From positions 1 to 54,312 of the forward strand of contig JANNFN010000033.1 in NCBI GenBank assembly GCA_031379885.1: DNA of 54,312 nt, written 5' to 3'. Below are positions 43,876 to 52,126 of the stretch, piece after piece (positions within the stretch are counted from its first letter, which is position 1; the number at the start of each line of letters is the position of its first letter). Both the position numbers and the translations under genes were made by a program. This stretch comes from Methylotenera_A sp031379885. Its GTDB lineage: Bacteria > Pseudomonadota > Gammaproteobacteria > Burkholderiales > Methylophilaceae. Below the pieces are notes generated by a model that saw nothing but the letters and a program-made list of their open reading frames with translations, was not told the DNA's origin and ran no database searches.

Positions 43876-43982
43876 TTGTATTAGGTTTGACGGTTTTTTG
43901 CTAAGTTTGGCTTGCGAAGATTAAGTTTAGCGAAGCATTCTAGCGTATATTTTGTTACATTGTAACTATCGACTTTGTATGG

Positions 43983-44708
43983 CTAACTTATAAGCATCCA
44001 AGCGGCCATAGCGGCCATTAACAAGTCTTCAATAATGGTAACAGTCGTCATGGGCAAGTTAAAATCTGTGCCTAAACAAGCACAGCGAATTTTTTGCTTA
44101 TTCATCACCGCTAAAATCACGCCAATGCTAGAAAAAGTCATGACCACTAGCGTAATAGCATTAATCAGCATCGGTCTGTAGCCCAATAGATATGAGGTTC
44201 CTAGGCCAAGCTCAATAAAGGGATAAATAAAACCATAAAGTGGAATACGTTTAGCGAGCAAGTCATACATGCCATAACTACTAGCAAAACCTGCTATATC
44301 GAGCAGCTTGAAAAAAGAAAATACCAAGAAAAATCCTGCCATAAAATTGGGCATAAAACGGTGTAAATGAAACTCGCCATTGGCAACTTCCACCGCCAAA
44401 GTGACCAATAATATATAGAAAAATACCAACAACAATGGTTTATAAGTGACAAAAAATGATCTTGTATCTTCTATGTTTACCACATTATTGGTAGGCAAAA
44501 TTTCGCTTCCAATTTGATAATTGCCAATATTTTTCAACATGGCATTTAAAGATTCAATATTCTCTTTTTGCCCTGTAAGCCTTACTTGCGGCGGATTCAG
44601 CGTAACTTCGACAGAATCTGCAAATGGATCTAAACTGGCTTTTACTTTGGCAACACAGTTGTTGCAAGTTAAACCTGTTATCGAATAAATTGTGTTTGTT
44701 TTCATCAT
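43983..44708 (-). CDS. HMA domain fused to MauE/DoxX-type membrane protein
   Basis: A 241-residue fusion. Residues about 5-68 are a heavy-metal-associated fold with the metal pair C15/C18 (GLTCNNCVAKVK). Residues about 90-240 carry four or five membrane helices of the MauE/DoxX redox-associated type, with the conserved cysteine pair CACLG near IRCACLGTDFNLP. MauE helps make the disulfide-rich methylamine dehydrogenase; with DsbD-like logic, this protein could pass electrons or copper across the membrane. Both readings are inference. Either of two adjacent ATGs may start it. Confidence 0.85.
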   Translation of the reverse strand: MMKTNTIYSITGLTCNNCVAKVKASLDPFADSVEVTLNPPQVRLTGQKENIESLNAMLKNIGNYQIGSEILPTNNVVNIEDTRSFFVTYKPLLLVFFYILLVTLAVEVANGEFHLHRFMPNFMAGFFLVFSFFKLLDIAGFASSYGMYDLLAKRIPLYGFIYPFIELGLGTSYLLGYRPMLINAITLVVMTFSSIGVILAVMNKQKIRCACLGTDFNLPMTTVTIIEDLLMAAMAAWMLIS

Positions 44709-44822
44709 GTTAACTATTTTCTGTAAAATCAGTGTAAGCTAATCATTCAAGCTGTAAATGAATAATCGCGATAATAATACTAAAATTTTAGAACATAAAT
44801 TTTGAGGGAAGTTATATATCTT

Positions 44823-45032
44823 ATGAACACTATATATAAAAAAACCCTAAAAGGGGTTGAAGAGTGCGCATTACGCAGTCAAGGCTTGCAATTAAAGATG
44901 CGTGAATACCTTAAATTGGTCGATGGCGTGAAAAGTACGAGTGATATCCAGCGTACTAATCCAACTTTACTTGAAGTGGATGCGGTGCTAATCGCGTTAA
45001 AAAGCGAAGGTTATATCGAAGTTTTAAACTAG
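44823..45032 (+). CDS. small single-domain protein, winged-helix-like
   Basis: A 69-residue product from ATG 44823. It resembles a short helical motif (RxxxLKLVDGxxSxxDI ... L..L..EGYIE) that I associate with the ends of larger betaproteobacterial regulators; here it stands alone. Function unknown. The AGGGAAG sequence at 44806 is rather far upstream (about 10 nt from the start). A longer in-frame start at 44802 precedes that site and is unlikely. Confidence 0.6.
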   Translation: MNTIYKKTLKGVEECALRSQGLQLKMREYLKLVDGVKSTSDIQRTNPTLLEVDAVLIALKSEGYIEVLN

Positions 45033-45134
45033 GGTGCTCTAAAAAATAAACAACATAAGCCTTTGTAATTAAATAAAAATTGCGTAGAATGCGCGCTCTA
45101 GTTTTAATTATATTGCGGTATTTAATTACAAAGC

Positions 45135-47348
45135 ATGGAAGTTTATACCAACAACTTAGCAAAACCCATCCACAGCTATCGCCCGTACTGGGCGAAGCGC
45201 TTTGGTGCAGCTAACATTCTGCCGATGACGCGCGCCGAAATGGATGAGCTGGGCTGGGATTCGTGCGACATTATTTTGGTCACTGGCGATGCATATATCG
45301 ATCACCCAAGTTTTGGCATGGCGCTGGTTGGGCGCTTGCTCGAGGCGCAGGGTTTCCGCGTCGGTATTATCGCGCAGCCCGATTGGCAAGATGCAAAAGC
45401 CTTTAAAGCACTTGGCAAACCTAACCTTTATTTTGGCATCACCGCTGGCAATATGGATAGCATGGTCAACCGCTATACGGCTGATAGAAAAATCCGTAGC
45501 GATGATGCCTATACCGCAGATGCTGCGCCGAATAAGCGTCCCGATAGAGCTGTTTTGGTATATTCTCAGCGCTGTCGCGAGGCTTATTCGCAAGTTCCGC
45601 TTGTCATTGGTAGCATTGAAGCCAGTCTGCGCCGCATCGCGCATTACGATTATTGGAGCGACAAGGTGCGCCGCAGTATTCTGGTCGATTCTAAAGCGGA
45701 TATTTTGCTTTACGGCAATGCAGAGCGCGCACTGGTAGAGTTGAGTCACCGTATCGCCAAAGGCGAAAAAGTAGCAGATATTCAAGACATTCGCGGTACC
45801 GCTTTTTTACGCAAAAATATCCCCGAAGGTTGGGATGAAATTGAAAGTACCAAACTAGATCGCCCAGGCACAATTGATAAAGCAATAGACCCATACGAAA
45901 TGAAAATGGGTGCAGGAACAAGTTGTGAAACTGAGGCCAAAAAAGACGAGCCAAAACTACCTGAAGGCACAAATGTCATTAGTATAGTACGCAAACCAAA
46001 AGCTAATAGAAGCAAACAAGTGGTGCGTTTGCCCGATTACGAAGAAGTATCCAAAGACCCCGTTTTGTATGCCCATGCCTCGCGTGTGTTGCACCTAGAG
46101 GCCAACCCAGGCAATGCGCGCGCGCTGGTGCAAAAGCATGGCGATCGTGAAGTGTGGCTGAACCCGCCGCCGATTCCGCTCACCACCAAAGAGATGGATT
46201 ACGTGTACGATATGCCGTATGCGCGCAAGCCGCACCCCATCTACAAAAATGCCAAAATCCCCGCCTGGGAGATGATTCGTTTTAGTGTGAACATTATGCG
46301 CGGCTGTTTCGGCGGTTGTACGTTTTGCAGCATTACTGAGCACGAAGGCCGCATTATTCAAAGCCGTTCTGAGGAGTCGATACTCAAAGAAGTTGAAGAA
46401 ATCCGCGATAAAGTCGATGGCTTCACGGGCATTATTTCTGATCTTGGCGGACCAACCGCCAATATGTACCGCATTGCGTGTAAAAGTGAAAAGATTGAAC
46501 AATCTTGCCGCAAACTTAGCTGCGTTTACCCGGGCATTTGCGAGAATTTGAATACTGACCACAGTGCGCTCATTCAGCTGTATCGTAAAGCCCGCGCCAT
46601 TAAAGGTGTTAAGAAGATTTTAATTGGTTCAGGCTTGCGCTATGACTTAGCAGTAAAGTCGCCAGAATATGTGAAAGAGCTGGTGCAACATCACGTTGGC
46701 GGCTACTTAAAAATCGCCCCCGAGCACAGTGAAGATAATGTGCTGAGTAAAATGATGAAGCCGGGCATGGGTGCTTATGATGAATTTAAAGCCATGTTCG
46801 AGAAATTCAGCGCAGAGGCGGGCAAAAAGCAATATCTCATCCCTTATTTCATCGCCGCGCACCCGGGCACGACGGATGAAGACATGCTGAATTTGGCGCT
46901 GTGGCTGAAAAAATACGAATTCCGCCTAGACCAAGTGCAAAACTTTACGCCCACGCCGATGGCGATGGCGACGGCCATGTACCATAGCGGCAAAAATCCG
47001 CTGCGCAAAGTTACGGCGGATTCTGAAAGTGTAGCGATTCCAAAAAATGGCCTGCAGCGTAAATTGCATAAAGCGTTTATTCGCTACCACGACCCTGCAA
47101 ATTGGCCGATGTTGCGCGAGGCCTTAAAGCGCATGGGGCGCACAGATTTAATTGGCAACAGCAAAAAGCATTTGGTACCAGCTTTTCAGCCAGCGGTTAT
47201 GGGCGCTGTAAGGCAATCAGATGGCAGCGCCTTTATTCCAAAAGCCGGTAAACCAAAAGTAATGCCTAAAGGCTTTAATCAGCTTAAAAACCCAGCGCGG
47301 CAAGTACATACTAAATTTAGTCACAATAAAACACCCAAAACGCGTTAA
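45135..47348 (+). CDS. YgiQ family radical SAM protein
   Basis: A 737-residue member of the YgiQ family, conserved but without an assigned reaction. A large N-terminal region (DIILVTGDAYIDHPSFG) resembles a B12-binding-like fold; the radical SAM core carries the cluster motif CFGGCTFCSI, followed by ISDLGGPTANMYR and the DUF3362-type C-terminus (QVQNFTPTPMAMATAMYHSGK). The segment 45830-46020 is a variable, AT-rich linker. The tail is basic, as is usual. The start has no strong ribosome site. Confidence 0.92.
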   Translation: MEVYTNNLAKPIHSYRPYWAKRFGAANILPMTRAEMDELGWDSCDIILVTGDAYIDHPSFGMALVGRLLEAQGFRVGIIAQPDWQDAKAFKALGKPNLYFGITAGNMDSMVNRYTADRKIRSDDAYTADAAPNKRPDRAVLVYSQRCREAYSQVPLVIGSIEASLRRIAHYDYWSDKVRRSILVDSKADILLYGNAERALVELSHRIAKGEKVADIQDIRGTAFLRKNIPEGWDEIESTKLDRPGTIDKAIDPYEMKMGAGTSCETEAKKDEPKLPEGTNVISIVRKPKANRSKQVVRLPDYEEVSKDPVLYAHASRVLHLEANPGNARALVQKHGDREVWLNPPPIPLTTKEMDYVYDMPYARKPHPIYKNAKIPAWEMIRFSVNIMRGCFGGCTFCSITEHEGRIIQSRSEESILKEVEEIRDKVDGFTGIISDLGGPTANMYRIACKSEKIEQSCRKLSCVYPGICENLNTDHSALIQLYRKARAIKGVKKILIGSGLRYDLAVKSPEYVKELVQHHVGGYLKIAPEHSEDNVLSKMMKPGMGAYDEFKAMFEKFSAEAGKKQYLIPYFIAAHPGTTDEDMLNLALWLKKYEFRLDQVQNFTPTPMAMATAMYHSGKNPLRKVTADSESVAIPKNGLQRKLHKAFIRYHDPANWPMLREALKRMGRTDLIGNSKKHLVPAFQPAVMGAVRQSDGSAFIPKAGKPKVMPKGFNQLKNPARQVHTKFSHNKTPKTR

Positions 47349-47417
47349 ACCAATGGCTTGGTTGAACTAAACTGCCTGCGTCAAAGTCTCTTCAATAAGT
47401 TTAATCAAGAGAATAAT

Positions 47418-48278
47418 ATGTTTAATACCACATTAAAAAAAATCTTTATTGGTGCTGTTTTAGCGGGCTTTGCATTTGCAGCACAAGCCACAGAAAAAGG
47501 CCTGTTTTGGAAGCTGGAATCACCAACTGGCATTGTGAGTTACCTGTTTGGCACCATTCACACCGATGATAACCGCGTTGCCGATATTAGCCCTAATGTG
47601 ATTAATGCGATTAAAAGCGTAGATACATTTATGATGGAATCGGCCGAGAATAACGACCCCAGTTTTTTCATGATGAAAGAAGGCAACTTAGCCTCATTAG
47701 TGACAGAGGCAGAGTTTGAACAAATACGCGAACTGGCAGATTTTCACACCATGCACCTTGGTGCGGCCATTCAGATGAAACCTTGGCTGCTGGCGGTGGT
47801 GTTTGATTTACCCAAGCCGCAAACACCGTTTGCGCAAGATAATCTGCTGATGACCAAATCTGAAGAAGCGGATAAAAACGTGGTCGGTATAGAGTCGGCT
47901 AAAGAGCATTTTGGCGTAATGGATGACTTTAGTTTAGACGAGCAAATGGTGATGCTGCGCGCCGTGTTAAAACGCACGCCAGAGCAAAAAGAGGCAGATT
48001 TCGAGCGCCTGATGGCCGCATATGCAAAAGGGGATTCTGATAAAATTAAAGCCTTGGATGAACAGATAACCAGCGGCATGTTACCTAAAGAACTATCGTT
48101 AAAAATCACAGATAGATTATTGGAAAAACGCAATGTGGTGATGGCAGAACGCAGCATTAAAGCTGCTAATGAAAAATCTTTGTTTGTGGCGGTGGGCGCA
48201 TCACACTTGGCGGGTGAAAATGGCTTAATTGCGGCGTTTAAAAAGGCTGGGTTCAAGTTAAGCGCTGTCAGCAAATAG
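47418..48278 (+). CDS. TraB/GumN family exported protein
   Basis: A 286-residue protein with signal peptide (to about residue 25, AQA-T) and the TraB/GumN fold (SYLFGTIHTDDNR near the N-terminus and FVAVGASHLAGENGLIAAFKKAG at the end), which places it in the TIKI/GumN group of predicted metalloproteases. I use ATG 47418 (AAGAGA upstream); the in-frame codon at 47358 would add 20 residues before the signal. Substrate unknown. Followed by an inverted repeat. Confidence 0.88.
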   Translation: MFNTTLKKIFIGAVLAGFAFAAQATEKGLFWKLESPTGIVSYLFGTIHTDDNRVADISPNVINAIKSVDTFMMESAENNDPSFFMMKEGNLASLVTEAEFEQIRELADFHTMHLGAAIQMKPWLLAVVFDLPKPQTPFAQDNLLMTKSEEADKNVVGIESAKEHFGVMDDFSLDEQMVMLRAVLKRTPEQKEADFERLMAAYAKGDSDKIKALDEQITSGMLPKELSLKITDRLLEKRNVVMAERSIKAANEKSLFVAVGASHLAGENGLIAAFKKAGFKLSAVSK

Positions 48279-48294
48279 TTAGGCGGGCTAATTT

Positions 48295-48362
48295 GTAGGG
48301 TGGGCAACTTGTTGCCAATGATTCAATAATTACCGCGTAGACAGAAAATCTGCCCACCCTAC
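48295..48362. repeat. inverted repeat element, copy A
   Basis: GTAGGGTGGGCA (48295-48306) and TGCCCACCCTAC (48351-48362) are perfect 12-bp arms around 44 bases. It resembles the GTAGGGTGGGCAAC-type dispersed repeats of many bacterial genomes. The right arm overlaps the stop codon of the gene at 48359-48772. Confidence 0.75.
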
Positions 48363-48772
48363 TTGGTTGCGTGGTTGTTTTTGACCACAGCAAGAAACTC
48401 CATGGCAATCTCAAAGAACCACCCTTTTCGGATTGGGAGCATTCCAGACTTTTGTTTCAGTAGCTCAAGGGTAGCTAAGTACTCATACCTAAGATTAGTT
48501 ATTTTCTCTTCAATTGCATCTGGGATTTTGAAGCCAGTTAAGAGTCCGTCAGCACCTGCGTACTTACGCAGCTTGATTCTGTCGTACAAAAGGGTAGATT
48601 TTCCAGAGCTATCTTTTATCAAGATGCAAAAGCTCTCGTATTCGGGCACAAAATTGATTATGTGTCGTCTATTGAAATGCAAGATTGACTTGATGTGATC
48701 ATAAGCGATGACCCTGTCATTCAGCACTAACTCCACTTCAGAAAACTTCGTCAAGAATAATCGTTCTTTCAT
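48359..48772 (-). CDS. unknown protein
   Basis: A 137-residue cytoplasmic-looking protein, no family recognised. It begins MKERLFLTKFSEVELVLNDRVIAYDHIK, a beta-rich half, followed by a helical half (AIEEKITNLRYEYLATLELLKQKSG). It has no signal peptide and no clear ribosome site. It lies between two copies of a dispersed repeat, next to a small membrane protein on the same strand, and both look like accessory genes. Confidence 0.6.
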   Translation of the reverse strand: MKERLFLTKFSEVELVLNDRVIAYDHIKSILHFNRRHIINFVPEYESFCILIKDSSGKSTLLYDRIKLRKYAGADGLLTGFKIPDAIEEKITNLRYEYLATLELLKQKSGMLPIRKGWFFEIAMEFLAVVKNNHATK

Positions 48773-48797
48773 CGAGTTCGGCCTAAGTTAAATATTA

Positions 48798-48826
48798 GTA
48801 GGGCGGGCAACAAGTTGCCAACCTTA
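48798..48826. repeat. inverted repeat element, copy B (degenerate)
   Basis: GTAGGGCGGGCAA (48798-48810) and TTGCCAACCTTAC (48814-48826) form imperfect inverted arms. It is related to the element at 48295-48362, and both copies continue into TACTTGG. The right arm holds the stop codon of the next gene. Confidence 0.65.
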
Positions 48827-49123
48827 CTTGGCTAATTTCGCTTTCGTTTTTTTGCTAAAGAAAAAAATTACTAGAAGCGAAACCACAAGTGGAATTCCCA
48901 TAAAAATAAAGATTCCGTACGCACTATCACTAGTTAGTTCATAGAAGAATGCGTTTAGAACGCCAGAGATTAGCCACACCGCCAGAAAAAGGCCAACTTT
49001 TTGCCAAGTACTGTCAGATAACTTCAGACTGCTCTTTGCGGCCGCATATGTGATAGCAAATATCAGGAGAGTAGGCACAAGCATTTCTGCTATCTGTCCA
49101 AGGAAAATTGCTCCAAATCCCAT
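48824..49123 (-). CDS. unknown small membrane protein
   Basis: A 99-residue protein from ATG 49123, chosen because TTGGAG lies 5 nt upstream. It has three likely membrane helices (about 8-28, 42-62 and 69-88) and a basic tail (FFFSKKTKAKLAK). No family recognised. It lies just upstream of, and on the same strand as, the unknown gene at 48359-48772, with a repeat between them. Confidence 0.6.
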   Translation of the reverse strand: MGFGAIFLGQIAEMLVPTLLIFAITYAAAKSSLKLSDSTWQKVGLFLAVWLISGVLNAFFYELTSDSAYGIFIFMGIPLVVSLLVIFFFSKKTKAKLAK

Positions 49124-49232
49124 AAAATCTCCAAACGTGAAATAGACCCAAAACAAAAATATAACAAATTATTTGGGAAGGTTGATAAAAATTTATACAT
49201 GAAAAATTTTAACTGAAAGTCAATGGGCTGTG

Positions 49233-49946
49233 TTATCTGCCGAGTTTCGCCATATCACTCTCATTCAACCATCGCCATTCACCCACAGCTAAATCATCGG
49301 GCAATTTTAACTCACCAATTTGTATGCGTTTTAAGCCTTCCACACGGTTGCTAATCGCGGCGACCATGCGTTTGACTTGGTGGTATTTGCCTTCCGCTAG
49401 CGTCATGTGAATGACGCGTTCGTTGATTTGTTTTACGTCTAAAGCAGCAATAGTTTCTTCTTCATCAATTAATTTTACCCCGCCAAGAAGCGCATGTATA
49501 TTGGCTTCTACAATAGGGTGTTTACAGGTGACTTCGTATATTTTTGGTACTTTATGCTTGGGTGAACTCATTTTATGAATAAATTGCCCATCGTCCGAAA
49601 TCAAAATCAAACCGGTCGTATCTTCATCCAAACGGCCGATACATTGCACCTCGCGCGATACCAGTGGGTGCGGCAGCAGGCTGTAAATCGTCGGGTGGTG
49701 CTGGGTTTTGTGTGAGCACTCGTAATTGGCGGGTTTGTGCATCATCAGGTACGATTTTTCTTTGTATTGCCAAGCTTCGCCTTTAACTGTGTAATGCAAA
49801 TTTTCCAGTTCAAATTCTGCATCCGGGTCGTCACACATCGTGCCATTCACGGTGATTTCTTCGTTAACAATCATAATGCGGCACAGCTTACGCGAGCCAA
49901 AGCCCTGCTTATGCAATATGCGTTCTAAATCGAGTGTTTTCGCCAT
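49233..49946 (-). CDS. rsuA: 16S rRNA pseudouridine synthase, RsuA family
   Basis: Isomerises a uridine in small-subunit rRNA (position 516 in E. coli). From ATG 49946 the protein has 237 residues: N-terminal S4 RNA-binding domain (LERILHKQGFGSRKLCR) and the catalytic GRLDEDTTGLILISDDG with the nucleophilic Asp. A GTG further upstream (49964) would run through a TATAAT box that ends 6 nt before the ATG, so I reject it. Paralogues RluE/RluF are possible, but length and motifs favour RsuA. Confidence 0.85.
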   Translation of the reverse strand: MAKTLDLERILHKQGFGSRKLCRIMIVNEEITVNGTMCDDPDAEFELENLHYTVKGEAWQYKEKSYLMMHKPANYECSHKTQHHPTIYSLLPHPLVSREVQCIGRLDEDTTGLILISDDGQFIHKMSSPKHKVPKIYEVTCKHPIVEANIHALLGGVKLIDEEETIAALDVKQINERVIHMTLAEGKYHQVKRMVAAISNRVEGLKRIQIGELKLPDDLAVGEWRWLNESDMAKLGR

Positions 49947-49965
49947 GCGGGTATTATAAGGCACA

Positions 49966-49994
49966 AATAAAAACGCCCACTCTATGTGGGCGTT
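49966..49994 (-). terminator. intrinsic terminator after aqpZ
   Basis: Minus strand AACGCCCAC, loop ATAGA, GTGGGCGTT followed by TTTATTT: a 9-bp perfect stem 18 nt past the aqpZ stop and directly before the rsuA promoter region. Confidence 0.88.
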
Positions 49995-50011
49995 GTTTAA
50001 CGATTGAAACC

Positions 50012-50704
50012 TTAATCTTTTTTGGCCACAAAGTTATATACCAGTGCGCCAATAATGCCGCCAAGGATTGGCGCGACCCAGAACAACCAAAGTTGTTGCA
50101 GGTAAATACCGCCCGCAAATAGCGCTTGGCCGGTGCTACGAGCAGGGTTAACAGAGGTGTTGGTGACTGGAATGCTGATTAAGTGAATGAGCGTAAGTGT
50201 TAAGCCAATCGCTAAAGGTGCCAAGCCAGCAGGTGCGCGGGCATCGGTTGCACCCATGATGATAAATAGAAATATCGCTGTCATCACCACTTCGCATACA
50301 AACGCCGCATGCAGCGCGTAACCATGTGGCGAAGCCTCACCATAACCATTCGATGCAAAACTGCCTAGCGTATAGCCTTCTTGCCCGCTGGCGATGCAAT
50401 AAATAATCGCTGCGGCTAAAATTGCGCCCAGCACTTGCGCGATGATGTAATGCAGTAACTCGCTCGATTTAAACCTACCGCCAGCCACTAAGCCAATCGA
50501 TACAGCAGGGTTGAGATGGCAGCCTGAAATGTGCCCAATCGCATAAGCCATGGTGACTACAGTTAAACCAAAGGCAAATGAAACGCCTAAATAGCCAATG
50601 CCTAAATCTGGTATGCCAGCCGCTAATACAGCGCTACCGCAACCGCCTAACACCAGCCAAAAAGTACCGATTAATTCTGCCAGCGAACGTTTTGTTAATG
50701 ACAT
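50012..50704 (-). CDS. aqpZ: aquaporin Z
   Basis: Inner-membrane water channel of 230 residues with six membrane helices. The two half-helices carry NPA (SGCHLNPAVSIG and TSVNPARSTG). The selectivity filter residues expected for water rather than glycerol channels are present: Phe in the second helix (FAFGLTV), His in IHLISIPVTN, and Arg after the second NPA. Single-gene unit with its own terminator. Confidence 0.95.
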   Translation of the reverse strand: MSLTKRSLAELIGTFWLVLGGCGSAVLAAGIPDLGIGYLGVSFAFGLTVVTMAYAIGHISGCHLNPAVSIGLVAGGRFKSSELLHYIIAQVLGAILAAAIIYCIASGQEGYTLGSFASNGYGEASPHGYALHAAFVCEVVMTAIFLFIIMGATDARAPAGLAPLAIGLTLTLIHLISIPVTNTSVNPARSTGQALFAGGIYLQQLWLFWVAPILGGIIGALVYNFVAKKD

Positions 50705-50831
50705 TTGTAGCCTCCCTAGGGTTTTTTTGAATATTTTTTATAAACTGCAACGTAAATTTACCCTGAATTTAGCTGGATAACAAGCGGCTTACGTTAGAAT
50801 AGATTGATTAGAAATTTGGGCTTTAAACACC

Positions 50832-51608
50832 ATGTCTTTCAAACATATAGTTTCGCGCGATAATCCGATTTTCAAGTATTTGAAAAAGTTGTCTGAAAAC
50901 TCACGCGAGCGCCGCGCAGAATGCAAGACGCTGCTGGATGGCGTGCATTTGATAGAGGCCTATTTGCAAGCGTTTGGTGAGCCCGAGTTAATAATCATCC
51001 CAGAAGGTAAAAGCTCAATTGAAGCTACGCAATTGATGCAGCATCTTGAGCATGTGAACACCATCATGTTGCCGACCTTGATGTTTGCAGAGTTGACTCC
51101 GGTTGCCAGTAGTACGGGTATTTTGGCGTTGGTAAAAACTTCGCAAATTGCGGCTCCGAGCGAGGTGAAATTTGCCTTGATGCTGGAAGATATTCAAGAT
51201 CCTGGAAACTTAGGTAGTATGCTGCGCACCGCACTGGGGGCGGGTGTTGAGGCAGTGTATTTAAGTAAAGGTTGCACCGATTCATGGTCGCCAAAGGCGC
51301 TGCGCGGGGGCCAAGGTGCGCAGTTTAACTTGGCGATTATTGAGGGAGTAGATTTGGTAGAAACGATACAGAATTTTGCGGGTGAAACTTACGCAACGAC
51401 TTTGGGTGGCGCATCTATCTACGCGCAAGATTTAAGCAAACCCAGTGCGTTTTTAATCGGCAACGAGGGCGCGGGTTTGAGTGAAAAGTTAATCAAAGCC
51501 GCGAGCCAAAAAATTAGCATCCCCATGCATCACAGTTTGGAATCACTCAACGCGGCTGCTGCTGCGGCTGTTTGTTTGTTTGAACGCGCTCGACAACTTA
51601 TAGTCTAG
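50832..51608 (+). CDS. TrmH-family (SpoU) RNA 2'-O-methyltransferase
   Basis: A 258-residue SPOUT methyltransferase acting on tRNA or rRNA ribose. N-terminal substrate domain (KTLLDGVHLIEAYL), then the three SPOUT motifs: EDIQDPGNLGSMLRTA, FLIGNEGAGLS and IPMHHSLESLNAAAAAAVCLFE, which form the knotted cofactor site. The exact target nucleotide cannot be told. It is followed 37 nt later by the pilin gene. Confidence 0.92.
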   Translation: MSFKHIVSRDNPIFKYLKKLSENSRERRAECKTLLDGVHLIEAYLQAFGEPELIIIPEGKSSIEATQLMQHLEHVNTIMLPTLMFAELTPVASSTGILALVKTSQIAAPSEVKFALMLEDIQDPGNLGSMLRTALGAGVEAVYLSKGCTDSWSPKALRGGQGAQFNLAIIEGVDLVETIQNFAGETYATTLGGASIYAQDLSKPSAFLIGNEGAGLSEKLIKAASQKISIPMHHSLESLNAAAAAAVCLFERARQLIV

Positions 51609-51645
51609 TAATAATGGCGGCCAAGTAATATTAGAAGGAGTACAT

Positions 51646-52125
51646 ATGCTAAATAAGCAAATAGGTTTTACTGTGGTTGAGATGATGGTCGTGGTAGCGA
51701 TTATTGCTATATTAGCTATGATGGCGATTCCATCACAAATAGAGCGAATTATTAGAGAAGAAGTGAAAGCGGCCATGCCTTTGGCTGACACGGCTAAAGA
51801 CCCAATTGCAGAAACATGGAAAGCGAGCAAAACTTTGCCAGTTGATAACAAAGAAGCCCGTTTGCCTGTGCCAGAAAAAGTAGTGAGTAATTTTGTGAGT
51901 AATCTAGAGGTGGTCAATGGCGCTATACACATGACATTTGGCAACAAAGTGCATCCTAAAATTAAGGGGATGATACTTTCACTACGCCCTGCAGTGATTG
52001 AAGAGTCGCAAGCGGTACCAATTGCTTGGGTGTGCGGCAATGCCAAAGCACCTGATCAAATGACGATTAAAGGCGATAATAAAACGAATATTGCGGATAT
52101 ATATTTACCAGGTTTGTGCCGATAA
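51646..52125 (+). CDS. type IV pilin
   Basis: A 159-residue pilin precursor. The short leader ends MLNKQIG, cleaved by prepilin peptidase before Phe (FTVVEMMVVVAIIAIL), with Glu5 of the mature protein present. The C-terminus has the disulfide loop WVCG...LPGLCR usual for betaproteobacterial pilins. A strong ribosome site (AGAAGGAG) precedes ATG 51646. No other pilus gene is in the window, so it is an isolated major or minor pilin. It ends 1 nt before the convergent hslO stop. Confidence 0.9.
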   Translation: MLNKQIGFTVVEMMVVVAIIAILAMMAIPSQIERIIREEVKAAMPLADTAKDPIAETWKASKTLPVDNKEARLPVPEKVVSNFVSNLEVVNGAIHMTFGNKVHPKIKGMILSLRPAVIEESQAVPIAWVCGNAKAPDQMTIKGDNKTNIADIYLPGLCR

Positions 52126-52126
52126 A

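Noticed and set aside
43954..43966. GTTACATTGTAAC palindrome between the GGDEF gene and the HMA-MauE gene
   Set aside because: Perfect but short; expected by chance now and then in AT-rich spacers and not tied to any promoter I can define.
45156..45785. 209-residue open frame antisense to the YgiQ gene
   Set aside because: A shadow of a strongly coding region; the sense strand encodes a well-conserved protein.
45830..46020. AT-rich segment in the YgiQ gene as a foreign insertion
   Set aside because: This stretch matches the variable linker that YgiQ proteins normally have at that place.
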